Source: Elmis aenea
Taxonomy: Eukaryota; Arthropoda; Insecta; Coleoptera; Elmidae
Assembly (NCBI GenBank): GCA_947652605.1
Contig: OX393578.1
Coordinates: forward strand, 57,481,415 to 57,545,414
Length of the DNA: 64,000 nt
Direction of reading: 5' to 3'
Part shown: positions 26,672 through 38,609 of the stretch, in pieces
Layout: each line of letters starts with the position of its first letter
Position numbering within the stretch: the stretch's first letter is position 1
The notes under the pieces: generated by a model
Told to the model about the DNA's origin: nothing
The model's database searches: none
Seen by the model: the letters and a program-made list of their open reading frames with translations, nothing else
Position numbers and translations under genes: made by a program

Positions 26672-29579
26672 CCAGCTCATTGAAAGACATATGCAAAACA
26701 ATTGTATTCATGTAAAGAGGCGATGGATAAACTGTTCCTATGATATACAAATCAATAATTAAAATTGTTCAGAAATAGTCGCTCAAGGAACATATGTATT
26801 AACTAATGCACGGTATTTTTAGGAAATTATTAAAAATTAAAACCAGCTCATTGAAAGACATATGCAAAACAATTGTATTCCTGTAAAGAGGCGATGGATA
26901 AACTGTTCCTGTGATATACAAATCAATAATTAAAATTGTTTAGAAATAGTCGCTCAAGGAACATATGTATTAACTAAAGCACGGTATTTTTAGGAAATTA
27001 TTAAAAATTAAAACCAGCTCATTGAAAGACATATGCAAAACAATTGTATTCATGTAAAGAGGCGATAGATAAACTGTTCCTGTGATATACAAATCAATAA
27101 TTGAAATTGTTTCGAAATAGTCGCACAAGGAACATATGTATTAACTAAAGCACGGTATTTTTAGGAAATTATTAAAAATTAATACCAGCTCATTGAAAGA
27201 CATATGCAAAACAATTGTATTTATGTAAAGAGGCGATGGATAAACTGTTCCTGTGATATACAAATCAATAATTAAAATTTTTTAGAAATAGTCGCTCAAG
27301 GAACATATGTATTAACTAAAGCACGGTATTTTTAGGAAATTATTAAAAATTAAAACCAGCTCATTAAAAGACATATGCAAAACAATTGTATTTATGTAAA
27401 GAAGCGATGGATAAACTGTTCCTGTAATATACAAATCAATAATTAAAATTGTTTAGAAATAGTCGCTCAAGGAACATATGTATTAACTAAAGCACGGTAT
27501 TTTTAGGAAATTATTAAAAATTAAAACCAGCTTATTGAAAGACATGCAAAACAATTGTATTCATGTAAAAAGGCGATGGATAAACTGTTCCTGTGATATA
27601 CAAATCAATAATTAAAATTGTTTAGAAATAGTCGCACAAGGAACATATGTATTAACTAATGCACGGTATTTTTAGGAAATTATTAAAAATTAAAACCAGC
27701 TCATTGAAAGACATATGCAAAACCAATGTATTCCTGTAAAGAGGCGATGGATAAACTGTTCCTGTGATATACAAATCAATAATTAAAATTGTTTAGAAAT
27801 AGTCGCTCAAGGAACATATGTATTAACTAAAGCACGGTATTTTTAGGAAATTATTAAAAATTAAAACCAGCTCATTGAAAGACATATGCAAAACAATTGT
27901 ATTCATGTAAAGAGGCGATGGATAAACTGTTCCTGTCATATACAAATCAATAATTGAAATTGTTTCGAAATAGTCGCACAAGGAACATATGTATTAACTA
28001 AAGCACGGTATTTTTAGGAAATTTTTAAAAATTAATACCAGCTCATTGAAAGACATATGCAAAACAATTGTATTCATGTAAAGAGGCGATGGATAAACTG
28101 TTTCTGTGATATACAAATCAATAATTAAAATTGTTTAGAAATAGTCGCTCAAGGAACATATGTATTAACTAAAGCACGGTATTTTTAGGAAATTATTAAA
28201 AAATAAAACCAGCTCATTGAAAGACATATGCAAAACAATTGTATTCATGTAAAGAAGCGATGGATAAACTGTTCCTGTCATATACAAATCAATAATTGAA
28301 ATTGTTTCGAAATAGTCGCACAAGGAACATATGTATTAACTAAAGCACGGTATTTTTAGGAAATTATTAAAAATTAAAACCAGCTCATTGAAAGACATAT
28401 GCAAAACAATTTTATTCATGTAAAAAGGCGATGGATAAACTGTTCCTGTCATATACAAATCAATAATTGAAATTGTTTCGAAATAGTCGCACAAGGAACA
28501 TATGTATTAACTAAAGCACGGTATTTTTAGGAAATTAGTAAAAATTAAAACCAGCTCTTTAAAAGACATATGCAAAACAATTGTATTCATGTAAAGAGGC
28601 GATGGATAAACTGTTTCTGTGATATACAAATCAATAATTAAAATTGTTCAGAAATAGTCGCTCAAGGAACATATGTATTAACTAAAGCACGGTATTTTTA
28701 GGAAATTATTAAAAATTAAAACCAGCTCATTGAAAGACATATGCAAAACAATTGTATTCCTGTAAAGAGGCGATGAATAAACTGTTTCTGTGATATACAA
28801 ATCAATAATTAAAATTGTTCAGAAATAGTCGCTCAAGGAACATAATGTATTAACTAAAGCACGGTATTTTTAGGAAATTTTTAAAAATTAAAACCAGCTC
28901 ATTGAAAGACATATGCAAAACAATTGTATTCCTGTAAAGAGGCGATGGATAAACTGTTTCTGTGATATACAAATCAATAATTAAAATTGTTCAGAAATAG
29001 TCGCTCAAGGAACATATGTATTAACTAAAGCACGGTATTTTTAGGAAATTATTAAAAATTAAAACCAGCTCATTGAAAGACATATGCAAAACAATTGTAT
29101 TCCTGTAAAGAGGCGATGGATAAACTGTTTCTGTGACATACAAATCAATAATTAAAATTGTTCAGAAATAGTCGCTCAAGGAACATATGTATTAACTAAA
29201 GCACGGTATTTTAAGGAAATTATTAAAAATTAAAACCAGCTCATTGAAAGACATATGCAAAACAATTGTATTCATGTAAAGAGGCGATGGATAAACTGTT
29301 CCTGTGATATACAAATCAATAATTAAAATTGTTTCGAAATAGTCGCTCAAGGAACATATGTATTAACTAAAGCACGGTATTTTTAGGAAATTATTAAAAA
29401 TTAAAACCAGCTCATTGAAAGACATATGCAAAACAATTTTATTCATGTAAAGAGGCGATGGATAAACTGTTCCTGTGATATACAAATCAATAATTAAAAT
29501 TGTTTCGAAATAGTCGCTCAAGGAACATATGTATTAACTAAAGCACGGTATTTTTAGGAAATTAGTAAAAATTAAAACC
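26672..29579. repeat. Higher-order repeat unit F, partial (about 17 monomers)
   Basis: It begins with the TTCCTATG marker monomer and follows the order of unit C: TTTTTTAG, CTCATTAAAAG, the GACATGCAAAAC 2-bp deletion near 27.54 kb, ACCAATG, GTCATATAC, AAAAAATAAAACC and CTCTTTAAAAG monomers. It has private changes, such as GTAATATAC near 27.42 kb, GATGAATAAACTG near 28.78 kb and a 1-bp insertion giving ACATAATGTATT near 28.84 kb. A GTATTTTAAGG change near 29.21 kb matches the one near 19.12 kb in unit C. It gives way to the 5-monomer family after GGAAATTAGTAAAAATT near 29.57 kb. Confidence 0.78.
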
Positions 29580-32500
29580 AGCTCATTGAAAGACAAATGC
29601 AAAACAATTGTATTGATGTAAAGAGGCGATGGATAAACTGTTCCTGTGATATACAAATCAATAATTAAAATTTTTTAGAAATAGTCGCTCAAGGAACATA
29701 TGTATTAACTAAAGCACGGTATTTTTAGGAAATTATTAAAAATTAAAACCAGCTCATTAAAAGACATATGCAAAACAATTGTATTCATGTAAAGAAGCGA
29801 TGGATAAACTGTTCCTGTGATATACAAATCAATAATTAAAATTGTTTAGAAATAGTCGCTCAAGGAACATATGTATTAACTAAAGCACGGTATTTTTAGG
29901 AAATTATTAAAAATTAAAACCAGCTCATTGAAAGACATATGCAAAACAATTGTATTCATATAAAAAGGCGATGGATAAACTGTTCCTGTGATATACAAAT
30001 CAATAATTAAAATTGTTTAGAAATAGTCGCACAAGGAACATATGTATTAACTAATGCACGGTATTTTTAGGAAATTATTAAAAATTAAAACCAGCTCATT
30101 GAAAGACATATGCAAAACAATTGTATTCATGTAAAGAGGCGATGGATAAACTGTTCCTGTGATATACAAATCAATAATTGAAATTGTTTCGAAATAGTCG
30201 CTCAAGGAACATATGTATTAACTAAAGCACGGTATTTTTAGGAAATTAGTAAAAATTAAAACCAGCTCATTGAAAGACATATGCAAAACAATTGTATTTA
30301 TGTAAAGAGGCGATGGATAAACTGTTCCTGTGATATACAAATCAATAATTAAATTTTTTTAGAAATAGTCGCTCAAGGAACATATGTATTAACTAAAGCA
30401 CGGTATTTTTAGGAAATTATTAAAAATTAAAACCAGCTCATTAAAAGACATATGCAAAACAATTGTATTCATGTAAAGAAGCGATGGATAAACTGTTCCT
30501 GTGATATACAAATCAATAATTAAAATTGTTTAGAAATAGTCGCTTAAGAAACATATGTATTAACTAAAGCACGGTATTTTTAGGAAATTATTAAAAATTA
30601 AAACCAGCTCATTAAAAGACATATGCAAAACAATTGTATTCATGTAAAGAAGCGATGGATAAACTGTTCCTGTGATATACAAATCAATAATTAAAATTGT
30701 TCTTAAATAGTCGCTCAAGGAACATATGTATTAACTAAAGCACGGTATTTTTAGGAAATTATTAAAAATTAAAACCAGCTCATTAAAAGACATATGCAAA
30801 ACAATTGTATTCCTGTAAAGAGGCGATGGATAAACTGTTTCTGTGACATACAAATCAATAATTAAAATTGTTCAGAAATAGTCGCTCAAGGAACATATGT
30901 ATTAACTAAAGCACGGTATTTTTAGAAAATTAATAAAAATTAAAACCAGCTCATTGAAAGACATATGCAAAACAATTGTATTCATGTAAAGAGGCGATGG
31001 ATAAACTGTTCCTGTGATATACAAATCAATAGATGAAATTGTTTCGAAATAGTCGCTCAAGGAACATATGTATTAACTAAAGCACGGTATTTTTAGGAAA
31101 TTAGTAAAAATTAAAACCAGCTCATTGAAAGACATATGCAAAACAATTGTATTTATGTAAAGAGGCGATGGATAAACTGTTCCTGTGATATACAAATCAA
31201 TAATTAAAATTTTTTAGAAATAGTCGCTCAAGGAACATATGTATTAACTAAAGCACGGTATTTTTAGGAAATTATTAAAAATTAAAACCAGCTCATTAAA
31301 AGACATATGCAAAACAATTGTATTCATGTAAAGAAGCGATGGATAAACTGTTCCTGTGATATACAAATCAATAATTAAAATTGTTTAGAAATAGTCGCTT
31401 AAGGAACATATGTATTAACTAAAGCACGGTATTTTTAGGAAATTATTAAAAATTAAAACCAGCTCATTAAAAGACATATGCAAAACAATTGTATTCATGT
31501 AAAGAAGCGATGGATAAACTGTTCCTGTGATATACAAATCAATAATTAAAATTGTTCAGAAATAGTCGCTCAAGGAACATATGTATTAACTAAAGCACGG
31601 TATTTTTAGGAAATTATTAAAAATTAAAACCAGCTTATTGAAAGACATATGCAAAACAATTGTATTCCTGTAAAGAGGCGATGGATAAACTGTTTTTGTG
31701 ACATACAAATCAATAATTAAAATTGTTCAGAAATAGTCGCTCAAGGAACATATGTATTAACTAAAGCACGGTATTTTTAGGAAATTATTAAAAATTAAAA
31801 CCAGCTCATTGAAAGACATATGCAAAACAATTGTATTCATGTAAAGAGGCGATGGATAAACTGTTCCTGTGATATACAAATCAATAATTGAAATTGTTTC
31901 GAAATAGTCGCTCAAGGAACATATGTATTAACTAAAGCACGGTATTTTTAGGAAATTAGTAAAAATTAAAACCAGCTCATTGAAAGACATATGCAAAACA
32001 ATTGTATTTATGTAAAGAGGCGATGGATAAACTGTTCCTGTGATATACAAATCAATAATTAAAATTTTTTAGAAATAGTCGCTCAAGGAACATATGTATT
32101 AACTAAAGCACGGTATTTTTAGGAAATTATTAAAAATTAAAACCAGCTCATTAAAAGACATATGCAAAACAATTGTATTCATGTAAAGAAGCGATGGATA
32201 AACTGTTCCTGTGATATACAAATCAATAATTAAAATTGTTTAGAAATAGTCGCTTAAGGAACATATGTATTAACTAAAGCACGGTATTTTTAGGAAATTA
32301 TTAAAAATTAAAACCAGCTCATTAAAAGACATATGCAAAACAATTGTATTCATGTTAAGAAGCGATGGATAAACTGTTCCTGTGATATACAAATCAATAA
32401 TTAAAATTGTTCAGAAATAGTCGCTCAAGGAACATATGTATTAACTAAAGCACGGTATTTTTAGGAAATTATTAAAAATTAAAACCAGCTCATTGAAAGA

Positions 32501-32817
32501 CATATGCAAAACAATTGTATTCCTGTAAAGAGGCGATGGATAAACTGTTTCTGTGACATACAAATCAATAATTAAAATTGTTCAGAAATAGTCGCTCAAG
32601 GAACATATGTATTAACTAAAGCACGGTATTTTTAGGAAATTATTAAAAATTAAAACCAGCTCATTGAAAGACATATGCAAAACAATTGTATTCATGTAAA
32701 GAGGCGATGGATAAACTGTTCCTGTGATATACAAATCAATAATTGAAATTGTTTCGAAATAGGAACATATGTATTAACTAAAGCACGGTATTTTTAGGAA
32801 ATTATTAAAAATTAATA
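29579..32817. repeat. 5-monomer (855 bp) higher-order repeat
   Basis: The TTTTTTAG marker lies before AGAAATAG at 30361, 31216 and 32071, exactly 855 bp (5 x 171) apart, with an earlier one at 29677 (684 bp, four monomers). Unit starts at CCAGCT are 30262, 31117 and 31972. The order is TTTATG/TTTTTTAG, CTCATTAAAAG/GCTTAAGG, CTCATTAAAAG/GAAGCG, GTGACATAC/TTCAG, then a TTTCG monomer ending in TTAGTAAAAATT. The last unit is 846 bp because of a 9-bp deletion at 32760/32761, where CGAAAT joins directly to AGGAACATATG. Single differences (TTCTTAAATAG at about 30.70 kb, CATGTTAAG at about 32.35 kb) show the copies are not identical. No genes. Confidence 0.87.
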
Positions 32818-33631
32818 CCAGCTCATTGAAAGACATATGCAAAACAATTGTATTCCTGTAAAGAGGCGATGGATAAACTGTTCCTGTCATATAGAAATCA
32901 ATAATTGAAATTGTTTTGAAATAGTCGCACAAGGAACATATGTATACTAAAGCACGGTATTTTTAGGAAATTATTAAAAATTAAAACCAGCTCATTGAAA
33001 GACATATGCAAAACAATTGTATTCATGTAAAGAGGCGATGGATAAACTGTTCCTGTGATATACAAATCAATAATTAAAATTGTTCAGAAATAGTCGCTCA
33101 AGGAACATATGTATTAACTAATGCACGGTATTTTTAGAAAATTATTAAAAATTAAAACCAGCTCATTCAAAGACATATGCAAAACAATTGTATTCCTGTA
33201 AAGAGGCGATGGATAAACTGTTCCTGTAATATACAAATCAATAATTAAAATTGTTTAGAAATAGTCGCTCAAGGAACATATGTATTAACTAAAGCACGGT
33301 ATTTTTAGGAAATTATTAAAAATGAAAACCAGCTCATTGAAAGACATATGCAAAACAATTGTATTCCTGTAAAGAGGCGATGGATAAACTGTTCCTGTGA
33401 TATACAAATCAATAATTAAAATTGTTTAGAAATAGTCGCTCAAGGAACATTTGTATTAACTAAAGCACGGTATTTTTAGGAAATTATTAAAAATTAAAAC
33501 CAGCTCATTGAAAGACATATGCAAAACAATTGTATTCATGTAAAAAGGCGATGGATAAACTGTTCCTGTGATATACAAATCAATAATTAAAATTGTTTAG
33601 AAATAGTCGCACAAGGAACATATGTATTAAC

Positions 33632-33634
33632 TAA
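33632..33634. repeat. Target-site duplication TAA, left of MITE copy 2
   Basis: It is identical to TAA at 33775-33777 on the other side of the element, as for MITE copy 1. It was carried along with the duplicated block. Confidence 0.78.
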
Positions 33635-33774
33635 TGGTGCCTGTACACCTGAGAGTAAAGTACTCTCGAAAGTAGCGTCGCCAAGGATACAGCCCCTGAG
33701 AGTAACTCGCGATTGGCTGTATCCTTGGCGACGCTACTCTCGAGAGTACTTTACTCTCAGGTGTACAGGCACCA
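33635..33774. mobile_element. Foldback MITE, copy 2 (140 bp)
   Basis: It is the same element as at 3569-3708, exactly 30066 bp downstream, in the same position of the same monomer type, and flanked by TAA at 33632-33634 and 33775-33777. The only difference I can see is G to A at 33670 in the left arm. This leaves 59 of 60 arm positions paired and breaks the inner palindrome TACTCTCGAGAGTA on that side only; the right arm (33715-33774) is unchanged. Because the surrounding monomers are also shared, this copy arose by duplication of the array segment and not by a second transposition. Confidence 0.88.
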
Positions 33775-33777
33775 TAA
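33775..33777. repeat. Target-site duplication TAA, right of MITE copy 2
   Basis: This is the partner of TAA at 33632-33634, followed by AGCACGG as in uninterrupted monomers. Confidence 0.78.
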
Positions 33778-34810
33778 AGCACGGTATTTTTAGGAAATTA
33801 TTAAAAATTAATACCAGCTCATTGAAAGACATATGCAAAACAATTGTATTCATGTAAAGAGGCGATTGATAAACTGTTCCTGTGATATACAAATCAATAA
33901 TTGAAATTGTTTCGAAATAGTAGCACAAGGAACATATGTATTAACTAAAGCACGGTATTTTTAGGAAATTATTAAAAATTAAAACCAGCTCATTGAAAGA
34001 CATATGCAAAACAATTTTATTCATGTAAAAAGGCGATGGATAAACTGTTTCTGTGATATACAAATCAATAATTAAAATTGTTTAGAAATAGTCGCACAAG
34101 GAACATATGTATTAACTAAAGCACGGTATTTTTAGGAAATTATTAAAAATTAATACCAGCTCATTGAAAGACATACGCAAAACAATTGTATTCATGTAAA
34201 GAGGCGATAGATAAACTGTTCCTGTGATATACAAATCAATAATTGAAATTGTTTCGAAATAGTCGCACAAGGAACATATGTATTAACTAATGCACGGTAT
34301 TTTTAGGAAATTATTAAAAATTAAAACCAGCTCATTGAAAGACATATGCAAAACAATTGTATTCATGTAAAGAGGCGATGGATAAACTGTTCCTGTCATA
34401 TACAAATCAATAATTGAAATTGTTTCGAAATAGTCGCACAAGGAACATATGTATTATCTAAAGCACGGTATTTTTAGGAAATTATTAAAAATTAAAACCA
34501 GCTCATTGAAAGACATATGCAAAACAATTGTATTCATGTAAAGAGGCGATGGATAAACTGTTCCTGTGATATACAAATCAATAATTTAAATTGTTCAGAA
34601 ATAGTCGCTCAAAGAACATATGTATTAACTAATGCACTAATGCACGGTATTTTTAGGAAATTATTAAAAATTAAAACCAGCTCATTGAAAGACATATGCA
34701 AAACAATTGTATTCCTGTAAAGAGGCGATGGATAAACTGTTCCTGTGATATACAAATCAATAATTAAAATTGTTTAGAAATAGTCGCTCAAGGAACATAT
34801 GTATTAACTA

Positions 34811-36862
34811 AAGCATGGTATTTTTAGGAAATTATTAAAAATTAAAACCAGCTCATTGAAAGACATATGCAAAACAATTGTATTCCTGTAAAGAGGCGAT
34901 GGATAAACTGTTCCTGTGATATACAAATCAATAATTAAAATTGTTTAGAAATAGTCGCTCAAGGAACATATGTATTAACTAAAGCACGGTATTTTTAGGA
35001 AATTATTAAAAATTAAAACCAGCTCATTGAAAGACATATGCAAAACAATTGTATTCCTGTAAAAAGGCGATGGATAAACTGTTCCTGTGATATACAAATC
35101 AATAATTAAAATTGTTTAGAAAGAGTCGCTCAAGGAACATATGTATTAACTAATGCACGGTATTTTTAGGAAATTATTAAAAATTAAAACCAGCTTATTG
35201 AAAGACATATGCAAAAAAATTGTATTCCTGTAAAGAGGCGATGGATAAACTGTTCCTGTGATATACAAATCAATAATTAAAATTGTTTAAAAATAGTCGC
35301 TCAAGGAACATATGTATTAACTAAAGCACGGTATTTTTAGGAAATTATTAAAAATTAAAACCAGCTCATTGAAAGACATATGCAAAACAATTGTATTCAT
35401 GTAAAGAGGCGATGGATAAACTGTTCCTGTGATATACAAATCAATAATTGAAATTGTTTCGAAATAGTCGCACAAGGAACATATGTATTAACTAAAGCAC
35501 GGTATTTTTAGGAAATTATTAAAAATTAATGCCAGCTCATTGAAAGACATATGCAAAACAATTGTATTCATGTAAAGAGGCGATGGATAAACTGTTTCTG
35601 TGATATACAAATCAATAATTAAAATTGTTTAGAAATAGTCGCTCAAGGAACATATGTATTAACTAAAGCATGGTATTTTTAGGAAATTATTAAAAATTAA
35701 AACCAGCTCATTGAACGACATATGCAAAACAATTGTATTCCTGTAAAGAGGCGATGGATAAACTGTTCCTGTGATATACAAATCAATAATTAAAATTGTT
35801 TAGAAATAGTCGCTCAAGGAACATATGTATTAACTAAAGCATGGTATTTTTAGGAAATTATTAAAAATTAAAACCAGCTCATTGAAAGACATATGCAAAA
35901 CAATTGTATTCCTGTAAAGAGGCGATGGATAAACTGTTCCTGTGATATACAAATCAATAATTAAAATTGTTTAGAAATAGTCGCTCAAGGAACATATGTA
36001 TTAACTAAAGCACGGTATTTTTAGGAAATTATTAAAAATTAAAACCAGCTCATTGAAAGACATATGCAAAACAATTGTATTCCTGTAAAAAGGCGATGGA
36101 TAAACTGTTCCTGTGATATACAAATCAATAATTAAAATTGTTTAGAAAGAGTCGCTCAAGGAACATATGTATTAACTAATGCACGGTATTTTTAGGAAAT
36201 TATTAAAAATTAAAACCAGCTTATTGAAAGACATATGCAAAAAAATTGTATTCCTGTAAAGAGGCGATGGATAAACTGTTCCTGTGATATACAAATCAAT
36301 AATTAAAATTGTTTAAAAATAGTCGCTCAAGGAACATATGTATTAACTAAAGCACGGTATTTTTAGGAAATTATTAAAAATTAAAACCAGCTCATTGAAA
36401 GACATATGCAAAACAATTGTATTCATGTAAAGAGGCGATGGATAAACTGTTCCTGTGATATACAAATCAATAATTGAAATTGTTTCGAAATAGTCGCACA
36501 AGGAACATATGTATTAACTAAAGCACGGTATTTTTAGGAAATTATTAAAAATTAATGCCAGCTCATTGAAAGACATATGCAAAACAATTGTATTCATGTA
36601 AAGAGGCGATGGATAAACTGTTTCTGTGATATACAAATCAATAATTAAAATTGTTTAGAAATAGTCGCTCAAGGAACATATGTATTAACTAAAGCACGGT
36701 ATTTTTAGGAAATTATTAAAAATTAAAACCAGCTCATTGAAAGACATATGCAAAACAATTGTATTCATGTAAAGAGGCGAAGGATAAACTGTTCCTGTGA
36801 TATTCAAATCAATAATTAAAATCGTTTAGAAATAGTCGCTCAAGGAACATATGTATTAACTA
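34811..36862. repeat. Tandem duplication of six monomers (1026 bp) inside block copy 2
   Basis: Three markers recur at a spacing of exactly 1026 bp: AAGCATGG at 34811 and 35837, AAGAGTCGC at 35121 and 36147, and GCAAAAAAATTG at 35211 and 36237. Block copy 1 has the last two only once. An additional AAGCATGG at about 35668 and the private ATTGAACGACATATG at about 35.71 kb lie near the junction, suggesting where the exchange took place. The outer limits are approximate because flanking monomers are so alike. Confidence 0.8.
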
Positions 36863-38096
36863 AAGCACGGTATTTTTAGGAAATTATTAAAAATTAAAAC
36901 CAGCTCATTGAAAGACATATGCAAAACAATTGTATTCATGTAAAGAGGCGATGGATAAACTGTTCCTGTGATATACAAATCAATAATTAAAATTGTTCAG
37001 AAATAGTCGCTCAAGGAACATATGTATTAACTAATGCACGGTATTTTTAGGAAATTATTAAAAATTAAAACCAGCTCATTGAAAGACATATGCAAAACAA
37101 TTGTATTCCTGTAAAGAGGCGATGGATAAACTGTTCCTGTGATATACAAATCAATAATTAAAATTGTTTAGAAATAGTCGCTCAAGGAACATATGTATTA
37201 ACTAAAGCACGGTATTTTTAGGAAATTATTAAAAATTAAAACCAGCTCATTGAAAGACTTATGCAAAACAATTGTATTCATGTAAAGAGGCGATGGATAA
37301 ACTGTTCCTGTCATATACAAATCAATAATTGAAATTGTTTCGAAATAGTCGCACAAGGAACATATGTATTAACTAAAGCACGGTATTTTTAGGAAATTAT
37401 TAAAAATTAATACCAGCTCATTAAAAGACATATGCTAAACAATTGTATTCATGTAAAGAGGCGATGGATAAACTGTTCCTGTGATATACAAATCAATAAT
37501 TAAAATTGTTTCGAAATTGTCGCTCAAGGAACATATGTATTAACTAAAGCACGGTATTTTTAGGAAATTATTAAAAATTAAAACCAGCTCACTGAAAGAC
37601 ATATGCAAAACAATTGTATTCATGTAAAGAGGCGATGAATAAACTGTTCCTGTGATATACAAATCAATAATAGAAATTGTTTCGAAATAGTCGCACAAGG
37701 AACATATGTATTAACTAAAGCACGGTATTTTTAGGAAATTAGTAAAAATTAAAACCAGCTCTTTGAAAGACATTCGCATAACAATTGTATTTATGTAAAG
37801 AGGCGATGGATAAACTGTTTCTGTGATATACAAATCAATAATTAAAAATGTTTAGAAATAGTCGCTCAAGAAACATATGTATTAACTAAAGCACGGTATT
37901 TTTAGGAAATTATTAAAAATTAAAACCAGCTCATTGAAAGACATATGCAAAACAATTGTATTCCTGTAAAGAGGCGATGGATAAACTGTTCCTGTGATAT
38001 ACAAATCAATAATTAAAATTGTTTAGAAATAGTCGCTCAAGGAACATATGTATTAACTAAAGCACGGTATTTTTAGGAAATTATTAAAAATTAAAA

Positions 38097-38609
38097 CCAG
38101 CTCATTGAAAGACATATGCAAAACAATTGTATTCATGTAAAGAGGCGATGGATAAACTGTTCCTGTCATATACAAATCAATAATTAAAATTGTTTAGAAA
38201 TAGTCGCTCAAGGAACATATGTATTAACTAAAGCACGGTATTTTTAGGAAATTATTAAAAATTAAAACCAGCTCATTGAAAGACATATGCAAAACAATTG
38301 TATTCATGTAAAAAGGCGATGGATAAACTGTTCCTGTGATATACAAATCAATAATTAAAATTGTTTAGAAATAGTCGCACAAGGAACATATGTATTAACT
38401 AAAGCACGGTATTTTTAGGAAATTATTAAAAATTAATACCAGCTCATTGAAAGACATATGAAAAACAATTGTATTCATGTAAAGAGGCGATGGATAAACT
38501 GTTCCTGTGATATACAAATCAATAATTGAAATTGTTTCGAAATAGTCGCACAAGGAACATATGTATTAACTAAAGCACGGTATTTTTAGGAAATTATTAA
38601 AAATTAAAA
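38097..38609. repeat. Three satellite monomers linking block copy 2 to the 10-monomer repeat
   Basis: These are ordinary monomers: GTCATATAC, then TAAAAAGG, then TTAATACC with TATGAAAAAC. They match the order of monomers 6 to 8 in the following 10-monomer unit, so the repeat family really begins upstream of its first full unit. The TATGAAAAAC change (38458) recurs at about 45992, just before the fourth 10-monomer unit. Confidence 0.75.

Larger units (their letters stand above)
32818..38096. repeat. Duplicated satellite block, copy 2 (5279 bp, carries MITE copy 2)
   Basis: It parallels 2750-6996 in order and in rare variants (MITE, GACATACGC at 34170, TATTATCTAAAG at about 34454, GCAAAAAAATTG at 35211, GACATTCGC at 37771). 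The 1032-bp excess over copy 1 is fully explained by visible events. There is a 2-bp deletion in ATGTATACTAAAG (about 32945), an 8-bp tandem duplication CTAATGCACTAATGCA (34629-34644), and a 1026-bp six-monomer duplication (about 34.81-36.87 kb). The close agreement of rare variants says this copy and copy 1 are each other's nearest relatives in the window. Confidence 0.85.

Noticed and set aside
33635..33774. Second independent transposition into a hot spot
   Set aside because: Rare variants for kilobases on both sides match the first locus in order, so segmental duplication explains it.
34517..34720. Forward-strand 67-codon reading frame
   Set aside because: Satellite sequence only; it stays open because the 8-bp duplication at 34629-34644 shifts the frame. 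No homologous frame is open in other monomers.
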